Shown: positions 33,280 to 44,647 of the stretch, piece by piece
How the letters are laid out: every line of letters begins with the position of its first letter
How positions within the stretch are numbered: the first letter of the stretch is position 1
Origin: Allomyces macrogynus ATCC 38327
Lineage: Eukaryota > Blastocladiomycota > Blastocladiomycetes > Blastocladiales > Blastocladiaceae
Assembly (NCBI GenBank): GCA_000151295.1
Contig: GG745340.1
Location: 869,392-933,391, forward strand
DNA length: 64,000 bases
Direction of reading: 5' to 3'
Notes under the pieces: model-generated
Databases searched by the model: none
The model's input: the letters and a program-made list of their open reading frames with translations, nothing else
Told to the model about the DNA's origin: nothing
Made by a program: the position numbers and the translations under genes

Positions 33280-34800
33280 TGCATCAACCTGGAGACATTC
33301 AGTTTGGCTCTGGAGTTCCGACAAAAAGAGCCGGCCGGAACAAGTCGCAAGCAAAAAGGCAACATGTCAAGGAGTCGAGCCGCACTCGATCATATTTTGC
33401 CTACGGCAGGAGTTGAGCCAAACCGAGCGTTCTCCCTTCCCTGTGGAAATAGAACTCGCGCGCCAGGCGAGACAAAATATTGATGATACGTTATTTATAC
33501 GCGACCAAAATTCCTAGGTCACCTTTTATCAGACAACATTCGGACAACAACCATCATGCTCAAGGCAGGGTTCGCCTGCCATGCACACAAACTCATCAAT
33601 ATGGGCAAGATTGAGCAGGGCGCAGCGCCCTTTGCCATGTTGGCAGGCTCGCACATGCAATGCAGGCTTGGAGAATCCTGTGCCTAGTAGGCGGTGGGCA
33701 GCTGCAAACTGCCTAGTGAAGCCAGAGTGACGAAAAGTGCCCACAACCATGCTGCTGCCAGCAACAAGTGCTCAGCTAATGGGGCGGCTGGTGGTGATGG
33801 GGGAGAGGTATACGCTCTCAATCATGACAATGACACATTGTCATAGCATTACTCAAAGTGCAAATGGCTCTTGGTCGTCCTTGCCAGCCATCACTATTAG
33901 CAACTTGAGCATCTCCTGTAACGCTGGCATTGCACAGACTCAGTTTGGCTGGGTTGCTTGTGGGCATCACCACCAAGTTGTGACCCTGGTCAGTACACCA
34001 AAAACAATTGTACCAAGTATGGCTGAAGTCGTCTGTGTTGCCTGTGTTGTCTGTGTCGCCTGTGTTGCCTGTGTTGCCTGTGTTGTCCATGCCATCTGTG
34101 TTGCCTGTGTCGCCCATGTCATCTGTGTGCCTGTGTTGACCTCAAAATCGTCAAGGCATTGATCAACAAGGCGCCCAACTCATTTATGGTACAGGTGGGA
34201 TTCGAACCCTCTCCAACCCTCAAGACCACGACATCACCAAGGCATTGACTCTTCATTTTGGCTCATTTGGCTCACACTTCTCTCTGTTGTGTACCAGGAG
34301 CTGGCCATGAGAATTAACTGGACAACAGTCAAGTGCCCTTGGATACCCGCCTTCTCCACTTACTGACAATCCCTGCTCAGCGACCAACATGGTTACCACC
34401 ACTTGTGTGAGCTGGATTGTTGCATGACACAGGTTGATCGTGTGTCCCATGTCGTCAGTCAACAACAGGCAGCATGTGCATTGATCAGGGGTTGGTTTGG
34501 TCATTGATGATAGCCTCAGCAGGTGCAGGAAAAACAGAAACTGGATGTATTGAAGGTGACGATGGAGACAGGGTGCAAGACTGGCGGAAAGAGTATCTGG
34601 TTGTTGTACTCGCTTTTTGTTATATCTACAAAAAGACTAAAAATGTGGTCGGAAAGATTTGCCAGAAGCTCAAAGACCTCACTTTTAGATTTGTGACACC
34701 AACGGGATTCGAACCCAACTCACTGCTTACCAGCTTCTCCAATCACACGTTGCTGCTCTCAACTGTTCAAAGCCATCTATTACCTACCTTCTCCACCCAC
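33280..34800. other. CpG-poor, AT-richer tract without a supported gene
   Basis: Compositionally like the 4.6-8.2 kb island: rich in TG/CA, with few CpG and no long ORF. It holds a 9-bp tandem repeat and two tRNA T-loop-like words, GGGATTCGAACCC, at about 34198 and 34712. The minus strand has short leucine-rich fragments, too weak to call. It may be a second patch of decayed repeat or gene material. The ends probably include the 5' region of the gene at 33279 and the 3' end of GatB. Confidence 0.5.
34033..34138. repeat. 9-bp tandem repeat (TGTGTTGCC)n
   Basis: About eleven diverged copies of a 9-bp unit, TGTGTTGCC, with TC and CA variants. Read on the minus strand it would encode an Asn/Thr/Gly/Asp repeat in a short frame, but nothing supports expression. 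Confidence 0.85.
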
Positions 34801-36891
34801 CTACGCGCTCCCCTCCGCAACCAACCCGGCCACAACCGCCTGCGCGACCTGCGGATCCGCGCGCCCCTTGGACCGCGCCAACACCTGGCCGACGACCCAC
34901 GTCACGTACTTGTCCACCTTCAACCCCGGTTTCCGCGGGCTCGCCGCCATCGCCTCCCTCGCCCATGCGGCAATCTGCATCTCATCGCGCACCAGCGTCC
35001 ACCCCTCCTCCTGCGCGACCGCTGCCGCCATCAACTCCTGCCCGTCCTCGCCGCGCTCGAGCCCGTGCGCGACCAGTATATCAAGCACCTGTTTCCCAGC
35101 CTTGCCCGACACGACTCCCTCCTGCACCGCGCGCGGAATACTCGCGAGTTCCGCGGGCGTCACGATCCACGGCTGGACCGGCGCGCCGGGGTGCGCACCG
35201 CGGTCGCGCAACGTTATGACGCGGCCGGTGAGCTCGGTCGCGAGCCAGTGGAAGCACGGGGCGGCAAGAGCTGGGTCGTTATCGACCGACGCCATCATTG
35301 CCGCGTAATAGCTCGCCGCACTCGTCCACCCACTCTCGCCCTGCACCGGAGAGTCCGCACCCTGCAACGCGCACGTGTACCGACCCCGCGCGCGACTCTG
35401 CGCGTCGGCGATTGCTGTGGCGTCGAGCAGCGGGCACCCGTCGAGCAGCCACTGCAGCTGGCCGTGCGCAAGGGAAGGGAAATTTTTGGAGAGCGACACG
35501 CGCCGCGCGGCCGGGAGCGGTGGTAGGGATGCGCGGACCGCATCAATTTCAGCGGGGCGAATGTGCAGTGGGGGCAGGTCGGCGTCGGCCGCGAACCGGT
35601 AGTCGCGAGCCGATTCCTTGGCGCGCAGCGGGAACGTCAGCTGCGTGGTCGAATCGAATCCGCGGGTTTCGCGGTGTCCGCGAGTGCCGCAAGTGAGGAG
35701 TGCGGATTGACGAATGATTTCGAATTCTAGAGATGCCGGGCGATGTGGTCAGCTGAGAGCGCGGTGGAAAGGGTGAAGAACAAGGGGAACGTACCAAAGC
35801 GCCGCGACCAAGCCCGACACCGTGGCGATATTCTTGATTTCCACGCGCTCGCTGGCCATCTGCGCCTCGTCCGCGGCCACCGACACGTTCACGTCGACAC
35901 GCAGCGACCCTTCCTCGGGGTTCGCGTCGCACGACCCGAGCGTGCGCAAAATCGCCTGCAGGGCCTTGACGAGCGCCGCTGCTTCCTGCGGCGACTGCAG
36001 GTCCGGCAAAGTCACGATTTCCATCAACCCGGTGCCGGCGCGGTTGTAGTCGACGGCGGTCCGACCATGGTCGTGCGTCGACTTGGCCGTATCCTGCTCG
36101 AGCTGGATCTGCTCGATGCGCACGGTGCGCGGCTCGGATAGGCCGTGGTGCGCCGAGGTGGATGTGGCCGTTGACGGCAAGCGGTTCTGACGCGCATCAA
36201 GACCACCAGTCAGAGATGAGATGCGGGGGGAACACCAGCGGGTGGAGAAGGAACCTACGCGTCTTCTGCGTGATCTGGTACCCAGGCGCCAAGTCCGAGT
36301 AGAGGTAGTGCTCGCGTTCGAACCGCGAGACGGACGGAATCGTGCAGTCGAGGGCGAGTGCCGTGGCGAGGGCCAAAACGACGGGTTCGCGGTTGAGCAC
36401 GGGCATGGCCCCCGGCAGCGCCAGGTCAAACGGCGCGACGGCGCAGTTGGGCGGCTGGCCGAAATAGTTGGTGGTCATGGCTGGACACCGCCACGGTCAG
36501 GGCCAGCAGAGCGTGCCGAGCGAGAGGTCCGCTGAAACGCACGCGAAAACAGCTTGACGCGACTCGCAATCTGGGCGTGGAATTCAAGGCCAATGACGGG
36601 ACGCACGCACAGGTTCGCGACCGGGGCAGCGTCGGGGGCGGCATGGGCCGCGAACTGACGGCATGACGCTGCCGTGGCGGCCAGGGTCGGTACGCGCGGC
36701 GTGTTTCGTGTCGCAGCAATGGCTCTGGTGCGATGGGGTTGCTGATCGTGGCACATGCATCGGATGGCGGGCGTCGGCAGTAGCAGCAGGTGGGTGCGGG
36801 GGCGTGATCTGCCCACCCGAGCAGCGGGGCCGATAGTCGAACAGAGCATGGTGCAGGTCCCGTGCAGCGACTGAGGCCGGGTACGTTGCAT
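34801..36891 (-). CDS. PET112: Mitochondrial glutamyl-tRNA(Gln) amidotransferase subunit B, with frame irregularities
   Basis: GatB/Pet112, part of the mitochondrial complex that converts Glu-tRNA(Gln) to Gln-tRNA(Gln). Proposed minus-strand exons: 36891-36543, 36480-36259, 36186-35795 and 35726-34801. Landmarks: VIGLEFHAQIASRVKLFS, FDLALPGAMPVLNREPVV, LAPGYQITQKT, VRIEQIQLEQDTAKSTHDHG, YNRAGTGLMEIVTLPD, ETRGFDSTTQLTFPLRAKES and DYRFAADADLPPL. The first exon supplies an Arg/Thr/Ala-rich leader suited to mitochondrial import; ATGs at 36891 and 36756 are both possible starts. Two joints do not keep phase. Exon 3 begins in one frame (PLAVNGHIHL) and continues in another (HHGLSEPRTV), near 36130-36150. 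The canonical exon 3/exon 4 splice (GTACGT..CTAG) would create a TGA at the joint. These may be assembly indels, unusual splice sites or early decay. Confidence 0.85.
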
Positions 36892-37577
36892 CCACGCCGT
36901 CAACAGTATTGACGGCGTCGCCTGGCCGATCGGCTGCTATGGACCAGAAGACGCATCGCTCGATCCGTCACGCACAGGTCACGCAGGAACATCTCGCGTC
37001 TCGCTCGGGCCTCAGCACCGTGCCCGCCGCGACGCGCTTGCCCGCACCGCGACCTGCCCTGCTGCCCGCCCGGCAAATTTGAGCGCAGCAAACTTGCCGA
37101 TGAGACTTCCCGCATCGCGCCGGCGCCATGGCCCACGGCAAGTTGTGTCCGCCCCCCGCGCCCGGTCGCGGTCCCAGTCTCGACCCGCGACCGCGTCTGC
37201 AACAAGACACTCGCTCGAGTCGCTGCACCACAACACTCGCTCGAGTCCAGGAGGTGGGCGCGGCCCAGACCTTCGGTGCCGACGATTGCGAGGGCTGCAC
37301 GTGAACCAGGCCACGGCCAGTCGAGTGTCGAATGCGGCCATCAAAGGCCGCAAGCGTGGCCGCGATCCGGTGATTGTGCGCCGTTCTCTCCTTCCGCCCG
37401 CCACGGATCCAAGCGTTCGACGGCTCGCTCGCCCGAATTGCGGTCCTTCTCACGCTGCACCATCTCGCCAAGCACCCGACGCACTTGACACTCCCGCCTC
37501 CGCCGCGCACCCCGACTACCCCTTGCCCCCTTCCTCGCCAACTCGTCCTTCCGGGCTCTTGGGTGACCGCGGCCACC
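36892..37577. other. Divergent promoter region of GatB (-) and the membrane protein (+)
   Basis: About 690 bp, GC-rich, with overlapping ORFs in several frames and no protein character. No TATA element recognised. Confidence 0.55.
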
Positions 37578-39529
37578 ATGAACTACCTTACCGCTCTCAT
37601 TGGTACGGCGCCCGCCCACGTTTCAGGCTGTGGGGGTCGTGTCCGCCGGGTCGCCGTGGAGCGACGCGGCAACTTCGCGCGGCCGACCGGCTGGCTACTC
37701 GCGGCAGCCGACCGTCGCCTTGCCGACGGTTTCGCCCCCACTCGCCGCCTCGGCGGCGATCACTTGGACCCGGCCCGTCACCGAAGAGTATCATCGCCGC
37801 CGCTCACGAGGAAACCAACCACATGTAGCGTTCCCCATCTTCAACTTGCTCTTCATTTTCGAGTTTCTCGTGTGGTTCCGCGCACCGCCCATCAAGAATG
37901 ACCTGAACCGACGGATCTCGCTCGCCTACATTATCGTCTCGTTTCTTCAAGCCGTCTCGTGCTGGTTCTGGTTCCTCGGCTTCTACTACTCCAAGCTCAA
38001 TAACGTGTTTGGTGAAGGGTTCGCGCCGGGCGAGGAGTGCAATTGCTTTGGGCTCGTCGGCGCCGAAGGTACGCTTTCGCACTCGACGAGCAACACGCCG
38101 GGTTCCGACCACGACTGATCGACGCCAGTGCCCGTCCATGCAGTCCTGCTCTCCATGTATCAGTGGATCATGACGTCGGCGACGGCCTGGCAGGCGCTCA
38201 CGATCCTGCTCATGTCAACGTCGAAGCACAGCAGCAGCAAGATTCGCGGCGGATGGCTCGCGACCTACGTTATGTTTGTCTTTTTGCTCGCCGTCTACAC
38301 GGGGTTCGCGTGGACCACGTACGTGTTCCAATTTGTGATCGCCGGGTCGTCGACGTTGTCGCTCACCGCCGTGTTCCGTGATAGGGCGCACAATCGCCGG
38401 TGCCCACAGGGCAACAAGATCCTCGAGCCCTTCCAGCACTACTTTTACCCGGTCCGTCTCTTCCTTCTCCACCCCACCCTCCATCCCCACGGCATCCCGC
38501 TGACCCCCCGACTCGCCGCTTCACCAGGTCTTCCTGTGCATGGACATGATCCTCTACGCCTTCACGCTGCGCAAGGTGCAGAAAATCAGCGCCAAGCTCG
38601 ACCAGTTTGCCGCGCATCCAGTCAGCTCGTCGATTTCGTCGCAGCAGAATGGTTCGCACCCGGAGAACACGTCGCCCGAAGCTTCCGCGCAGCAACCGTC
38701 GCCGGTCCCGCCGTCGCCGACACCGAGCAACCGCGCCGACTCGCCGTCGGGCCGGCCGATTTTGGCGCCGTCGCCGTCGACGCTGGGGCCGCAGATGGGC
38801 CAGCACGCGGCGGTCATGAGGCAGATGCGCACGACGGTGCGCGTGTACAAGCGCGCGTTCTACGTGACGATGGTCACGGGGGTGGTTGGCGTCATCGTGT
38901 TTTGCGTGCAGTATTTGGTATGTTGGTTGCCGTTGCTTAACCCAATCATCTCCACTGCTCAACCTGGATACTTCCACCAACTCACAAATGCCAATTTCTA
39001 GGCGCACGTCCCGGCATTCTCAATGATCGCATGCTTGTACTGCATTTTCTCTCGTTCCGGAGGGCGTCGGAAGTGGATAGAGTCGGAAGTCATGGACTAA
39101 CTCGCCCCGCGTGCATCTATTAGGTTCTGCCTTGCGATGTGAGCATCAGTTTCATCGTTTCTCGTTGTCCGAAAAGCGTCGAAGGTGGACAGACGCGGGA
39201 AGTCATTGACTAACTCGCTCCGTTTGCACTCATTTAGGTACTTCGGTTACGTGGCGCGACGCACCCCGTTCCTGTGCATGTACTGTGGGTACAAGGTGCC
39301 GTCGGCGCTCATGATGGGCGGGCTCGCCTCGTCGATCACGGGTAACGGTGCCAACGAGTCGTCGGCGCTCAAGTCGACCCGGTCGCCCGCACCACCAAGC
39401 TCCGACCGCGTCATGGCCGTCGCACGGTCGACGTCGTTTGCCGCCACACGCGGCGGAAATGTCGCAGCGGCAGTAGCCTCGGCGCACGCGGCATCCAAGG
39501 CGGCCGTCGACGCGCCATCGCCGGCGTGA
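37578..39529 (+). CDS. Multi-pass membrane protein, probably 7-TM receptor-like, family not recognised
   Basis: Six exons: 37578-37602, 37829-38068, 38144-38451, 38528-38917, 39002-39036 and 39238-39529, giving 429 residues, all in phase. Hydrophobic segments in order: PIFNLLFIFEFLVWF, ISLAYIIVSFLQAVSCWFWF, a WIMTSATAWQALTILLM helix, LATYVMFVFLLAVYTGFAWT, FLCMDMILYAFTL, FYVTMVTGVVGVIVFCVQYL and AFSMIACLYFGYV. That makes about seven spans, with a Cys-rich loop (GEECNCFG), a long Ser/Pro cytosolic-type loop between spans five and six, and a Ser/Ala-rich tail. The pattern suggests a G-protein-coupled-receptor-like or similar heptahelical protein, but I do not recognise a family signature. The 201-bp fifth intron carries a duplicated branch point/3' splice site (separate entry). 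If that intron is retained, translation ends early after CIFSRSGGRRKWIESEVMD. Confidence 0.75.
39046..39239 (+). repeat. Tandem duplication of an intron 3' end
   Basis: Inside intron 5 of the membrane-protein gene two diverged copies of about 80 bp lie 113-114 bp apart, at about 39046-39125 and 39159-39239. Each has the order: TTCTCTCG-like start, a GTCG-rich stretch, GGAAGTCAT, ACTAACTCG (branch point) and a terminal TTAG followed by GT. The second TTAG (39234-39237) is the site that keeps the reading frame. Using the first (39120-39123) leads to a stop within a few codons. Confidence 0.8.
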
Positions 39530-40866
39530 TTTGAAGTGTGGACTAGATTCGTGCGGTACTGGGTGGAGAACGCACTCGTGCTTGCTCACGCTGGACGCGT
39601 GGCCGGGGTTGGGACTTGATTGGCGGCGATGGTGGTTTGGTAGGTAGGCGGTAGTGGCAAATAGTTTTTGGCGTCGCAACATGATTACGGTTCTCTTGGT
39701 GCATGTCATAATGGCCGATTTGGTCTCCTCCTCAAAGGTTGACGGATTTGATCAGGATGGACCAGATTGCAGCTATTTGTCGGAGTGTTCAGCTCACGTT
39801 TGCGTTTTCCCTTTGCGGTTTCTTTCGTTCGAGTTTTCGAGTTGGATCCACGGGCTATGACGGTGGCAACCTTGGTTATTGTTGCCACCGCTGTTGAAGT
39901 GCAGAGTGCACACACCAAATGCATTCTTCCTCCCGCTCAACCTTGCAAAACTCTTCGCCGATGCGCGTACCAGGGCGCAGTTACTGTTCAAGACGCGAGC
40001 TGTCTTGAAACACCTAAGGGGATCGGTCCAAGTGAGCGTCTCACCGCGACCTTGTGCGTCCAGCGACAGTGTTAGTTGGCAACCTGGCCATTCGGCTCTG
40101 ATCGGGTGGAGAAGGATTACAGTATTGATCGATCGTACTCGGCGAAAAATCAAAGACGCAACGGTCATTTGTTTGGGACCAGACAAGGTCTCAATTGCTT
40201 CATGGTAAGTTGCCAATTTTGCCCGCTCTTTGCTCCACACGTGGATCAAACTCTCTATCATAGAGGCTTGTTTTCTTCGCGTCTGTTCGTCCACAGAGCT
40301 CGATCAGATGTACGCTTCCTGCTGGTACATGCAGCGCGCTGCATGTGTTCCTGTGTGTGACCGAATCACAACATTATGACAATGATTTCTTCAGTCGGTA
40401 GAGGAAAGCTCGGGCTCGGTTCGACCCCTCCCTTGAGCGTAAATAACTGCATGGCCAGTGTCAGGGAGCAAACCAACCCCAACACGTACCAGGCCAAATC
40501 CAAAGTGGCGTCAGCCACGCTGTCCTAGCACTTCGCGTTCACGCGAAATGCGGAGATGGACGTTCGACATGCATGTTCCAAGCTTGTTCTAAGCTGATAA
40601 AACCGTGGCGGGCCTGTCCCTTGAATATCCAAAAAAAGCCAGGCGAAAAGCTTAGGTACATGTAGTCCGACGCGGCAGGGAAAACCCGCGCTGACCCGAA
40701 AAAAAAAAAAAAAGAATAGAAAGAAAAAAAAAAAAGAATAGAAAGAAAAAAAAGAAAAAAAAAAAAGCAGAAAACAAAACCGGAGTCAAAAATGCACGTT
40801 CCGCGGCGTCCGTTCTCCACTACGTCGCTCTATTCTACACGCCGGCCCGCAACCGACCCTTTCCGC
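39530..40866. other. Convergent intergenic region, AT-richer
   Basis: About 1.3 kb between the membrane-protein stop (+) and the RasGEF stop (-). ORFs on both strands are short and without family resemblance. An A-rich low-complexity block lies near the right end. Confidence 0.6.
40699..40768. repeat. A-rich low-complexity block
   Basis: Runs of 8-15 A separated by GAATAGAAAG-type words, repeated about three times. It lies about 100 bp from the RasGEF stop codon and, read on the minus strand, is a T-rich tract in that gene's 3' region. Confidence 0.85.
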
Positions 40867-43800
40867 CTACAGCAGCCCCGACTCTTCGAGCAACCGCACG
40901 AGCTTCTGGTCCTCGCGCTCTCGCGGCTCGCGGTTGAGCGAAATCTCGTACAGCTCGCCGGACTCTCGGTTGTTGTTGAGCATGGCGATCAAGTACTCTT
41001 GAATCTCGGTCACGGGCTTGAGCGCAAACGGCGTCGTCTGGAAATGCTGAATCTCGCGAATGATTTCGGCCGTCTTGAACCGTTTCGAAAAATTGATCAG
41101 CACGGGTTCCTGGCCCGTGGCCGCGTCGACGATGGGCAGCCGCAACAGGTCCGGGTTGCCGTCCTCAAAGAACGTCAGGTCCGTCAGGTAGAGCCCGAGG
41201 AACGGAATGCACGGCGGGGTCGCGGCGTGCACGAGGTCGCGGTACGTCGCGAAATTGCGCCGCGTGTCGGTGATCCCCTTGAGGTCGTGAAACACCGCGA
41301 GCGTCTTGGACGAGAGCTGTTCCCAGGTGCGCGTGAGCCGGTGGATCGGTGACGAGTCGAGCGCGGCCAAGATTGCAAACAGCGTGTTGTAATTTTGCAG
41401 CGTGCGGCACCGGTCGGCCACGTGCACGTAGTGCTTGAGCAACAGCGTGCGTTTCTTGGGCTCTTCCTCGGCCAAGATTGATTCGGCGACCCACCCGGTG
41501 ATCGACGTCGACAGGTCAATCAAGTGCCGCAAATTCGGCGCGCGCATCTTGGCCTCCTGCGGGTCGGCGCCGTACTGCGTGCTCCACGCCTTGTTCAAGA
41601 ACTCGGTGTAGATGACGCGCGAAAAGTAGACAAATTCGATCAGCGTCAACTGCCGCGCAATCTCGAGCGGATCCAGGTCGGTGAACTTGACCTTCTTGAA
41701 CGACCGTGGCACGATCGGCACCGGCATCACCTGCGGCGACATGGGCGGCGTCGATTGGTTGGCGCCGCGCAAGGGCAAGTGCTTGAGCTCCGACTGTTCG
41801 CGGCGGTCAATCAGTTTCAGCAGCTGCACCGACGGGTTCAGCAGCGCCTGCCGCACGTCGGTGCGCGCGAACTGCCGCATGTGCTCAAGCACAAACGCGT
41901 CGTCGGGAATGTAGGGCAGGCAGAATTGCTCGACCCACATCTTCATCACGTTCACGACGCGCAACCGCACGGGACCTTGCTTCTTGAGCACCCATTCGTC
42001 GACTTCGGTCTCGGTTAGCCCGGGCGGCGCCTGCAGCCCAAACCGCGCGACGAGCGCGTCAAACAGGTCGACCGACGTCATGAACGTGCGGTACGAGAAC
42101 AGGAACGCGGCCGTGTAGGCCGGATCGTACTCGTCGTGCGGTGTGAGCCGCTCAATCAAGGCCGGTAGCGTCCCGCCCTTGACTTGCCCGTCCATGTTGA
42201 AAATAATGTCGTTTTGCGTGTAGTCGAAATCAAGGTACCACGGCCGTTCCGGGCGCGCGGGCGCCGCAGGCGCGGCAATCGCCGCCGGGTCCACTTCGTC
42301 GCCAAAGAACCGGCGCAGCTTGGACGACGACGACGGGGTCACGGGCGAGACGGTCATGCCGCGCTGCGACGGGTTGAAGCTGCCGCTCGATCCGCGCCGC
42401 GGGAACGACGCGGGAGACATGCTTCCGTCAGCGCGCAGCTGCTGCAGGCGCTGGTTCTGCCGGTCGCGGACCGAGTTGGCGAGTTCCGTGTCGAGCGCGA
42501 GTTTTTCGGCACCCAACGGCTTTTGCTGCGGGAAGGGCGACACGGGCGAGAGCGGGACAGGCGCCATCGACGATCGCCGGTGGTCGCGACGGTACTTGGC
42601 GTCGAGCAGCTGCTGCGTCGATGCGAGCAGGCCCTTGACGGACCGCTCCACGACGCTGATACTCAGCACGACTTGCTCCATGGCGTTGGGCGGCGCGTAT
42701 TGGTCGGTCGCGTTCGACGTGGCCATGACTAATGATGGTGCGGAGGGCGGGTGAACCGGTGATCTAGCGAATTGTGGTCAATCGCCAAGAAAAAACGCAC
42801 CGAGCCCGGCAATGTTGTTGTACACCGACTGCTTGTGAATCTTGAATTCGTGCAACAGGGGCGAGTCAGGCTCCTCCTCGAGCTGAATGTCTTCGATCAG
42901 CGACAAGAACGACCCGACTTCCGTGACGGCATTGCGCGTCAGCGACACGAGCACCGCGACCGTGATCGACTCGCTGTACGTGAGCCGGTAGAGCTGCTGC
43001 AGGATATCGAGCACATTCGTCGACACCTGGTTCAGCTGCTGCACCGTATCGGGCGACAGTGCCAGACTAATCGGGCGCGCCGCGACCGACGGCCGGTGCG
43101 CGGCCGGGTTGTCGGGGACCGTGTCGCGCGCCTCGTCGGCGTCGGCGGTCGACTGCTGCTGCTGCTGCTGCTGCTGTTCCGAGACGGCGGGGGCGGGAGG
43201 TTCCGGTTCTGGTTCAGGCGTCGGTGGTGCTGCTGCTGCAGCGGCTGCAGCGGCGGCGGCAGCCTCCTCGGCGGCCTTTCGGTCGACGATTTCCGTGTTG
43301 ACCGTGACGGCGCACTGGCGCGCCGTGTCGACGAACCCGCGCACGGCCGCGAGCAGGTCCGACGCCTCGGTGACCATTTTCTGCACGGCGTCAGGCGGCG
43401 GCCACACGCCGCTCGCCAGTTTGGCGCTGAGCACGAGCTTGCTGAGCGACCCGAGTAACGCGCGGTGCTGGGCCTTGAGCGGCGGGTTGTCCTTGACTGA
43501 ATAAGGCAAGTGGTCAATTCACGGCAGAACGGCGGATGAGCAAGGAACAACAAACAAACGTACCGACGGGACTGTCCTTTTCAACAGCGGAAACGGCACG
43601 CAGCATAGCGCGAATCGCGTTCACGATGCTCATCGAATTCTCGATGAAGAGCTGCTTTTGCGCGGCGCGCGCCGACTGCAGCAGTTGCTGAATCGCTGTG
43701 AGAATGTCGCTCGTCAATAGCGACCACGCGCGCGCCTGTCGCTCGGCCTCGGACAGTTGCGGTGGTGCCGCGGGTTCGGCGGGCGCGGGATCAGGGTCGG

Positions 43801-44647
43801 CAGGGGCGGCAGAGGCCGCGTCATCGACAGTGGCAGCAGTGGCGGGCGCATCGGACGCGGCGTGCGCCGACTCGGGGTCGGTCGCGCCCGGCTCGGCAGC
43901 CGGAGCCACGGAGGCCGTGTCGGCAGCTGAGGGGGCACCCTTTTCCGAAGGGGCGGCCGTTGCTGCGCCCGTGATGGTGCCATCGCCGTTCGTGTCGGAC
44001 GCGGCCGAATCGGGCACGGTGCGCGCAGCGGTCGCGGCGGTCTGCGCGTCGTCGTTATCGGCAGCATCGGTCACGGTCGGTGCGGCCGTCGCGGCGTGCT
44101 CGCTCGCGTCGGGAGCAGTCGTGTTCTTGCCGTCTTCGCCACCGGCCGAGCTCGCCGCGTGCGGCTCCGTAGTATCCTCATCCTCCTTTGGCGCGGGCGG
44201 CGTGGCCGTCGCGAGGTACTCGGGGTCCCACAACTGCGTCGGCAGCGTCCACGACATTTCGTCGTTGTCCTCGTTGTAGAAAAACGACCCTTGGCCATCG
44301 TCGGTCACCTGAACGAGCCAGCCGTCCGGCAAGAGCACGATATCGCTTGGGTTCGGGCGTTCCCAGGCCGACTCGCCCGTGTTCTCGTTGTACCAATAGA
44401 CGGAAGCGGGCGCGTTGCCCGCGGGCGCCGACTTGCGGCGCACCCAGGCGGCCTCGTCGGCGCGAGAACGCAGCAGGACCGGCTTGACATAGTTGGACGG
44501 AAACCAGCCACGCTCATTGCGCACGAGGCCGTCCCACCAGCCGGACTCGAGCTGCGTGAAGACCTGGATCAGGTCGCCGGCGTGGAAGGACAGGTTCGAG
44601 GCATCGCCGGCGTGGTAGTCGTAGAGCGCGCGGACGACGGTGACCAT
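40867..44647 (-). CDS. SH3-WW-WW-RasGEF guanine nucleotide exchange factor (Cdc25 type)
   Basis: Minus-strand exons 44647-43564, 43496-42801 and 42728-40867 give 1213 residues. Introns of 67 bp (GTACGT..TCAG) and 72 bp (GTGCGT..TTAG) are both phase 1. Domain order: SH3 from residue 1 (VRALYDYHAGDASNLSFHAG, GWWDG, GWFPSNYV); WW (VYWYNENTGESAWERP) and a second WW (LPDGWLVQVTDDGQGSFFYN) up to about residue 130; a long Ala/Thr/Asp-rich linker; helical regions; the RasGEF N-terminal domain from about 770 (GTLPALIERLTPHDEYDPAY); and the Cdc25 catalytic domain from about 945 (LEIARQLTLIEFVYFSRV, then RTLQNYNTLFAILAALDSSP, IPFLGLYLTDLTFFEDGNPD and ending EESGLL). Known role: loads Ras with GTP and so activates cAMP or MAPK signalling. 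The SH3 and WW modules should bind proline-rich partners, probably at the plasma membrane. The ATG at 44647 begins exactly at the SH3 domain. Confidence 0.92.

Noticed and set aside
34033..34138. CRISPR-like array
   Set aside because: A simple 9-bp tandem repeat without spacers, in a eukaryotic genome.
34191..34270. tRNA gene on the minus strand suggested by GGTTCGAATCC
   Set aside because: The T-arm has a mismatch and no acceptor stem, D arm or anticodon stem could be folded upstream; the same holds for the copy near 34712.
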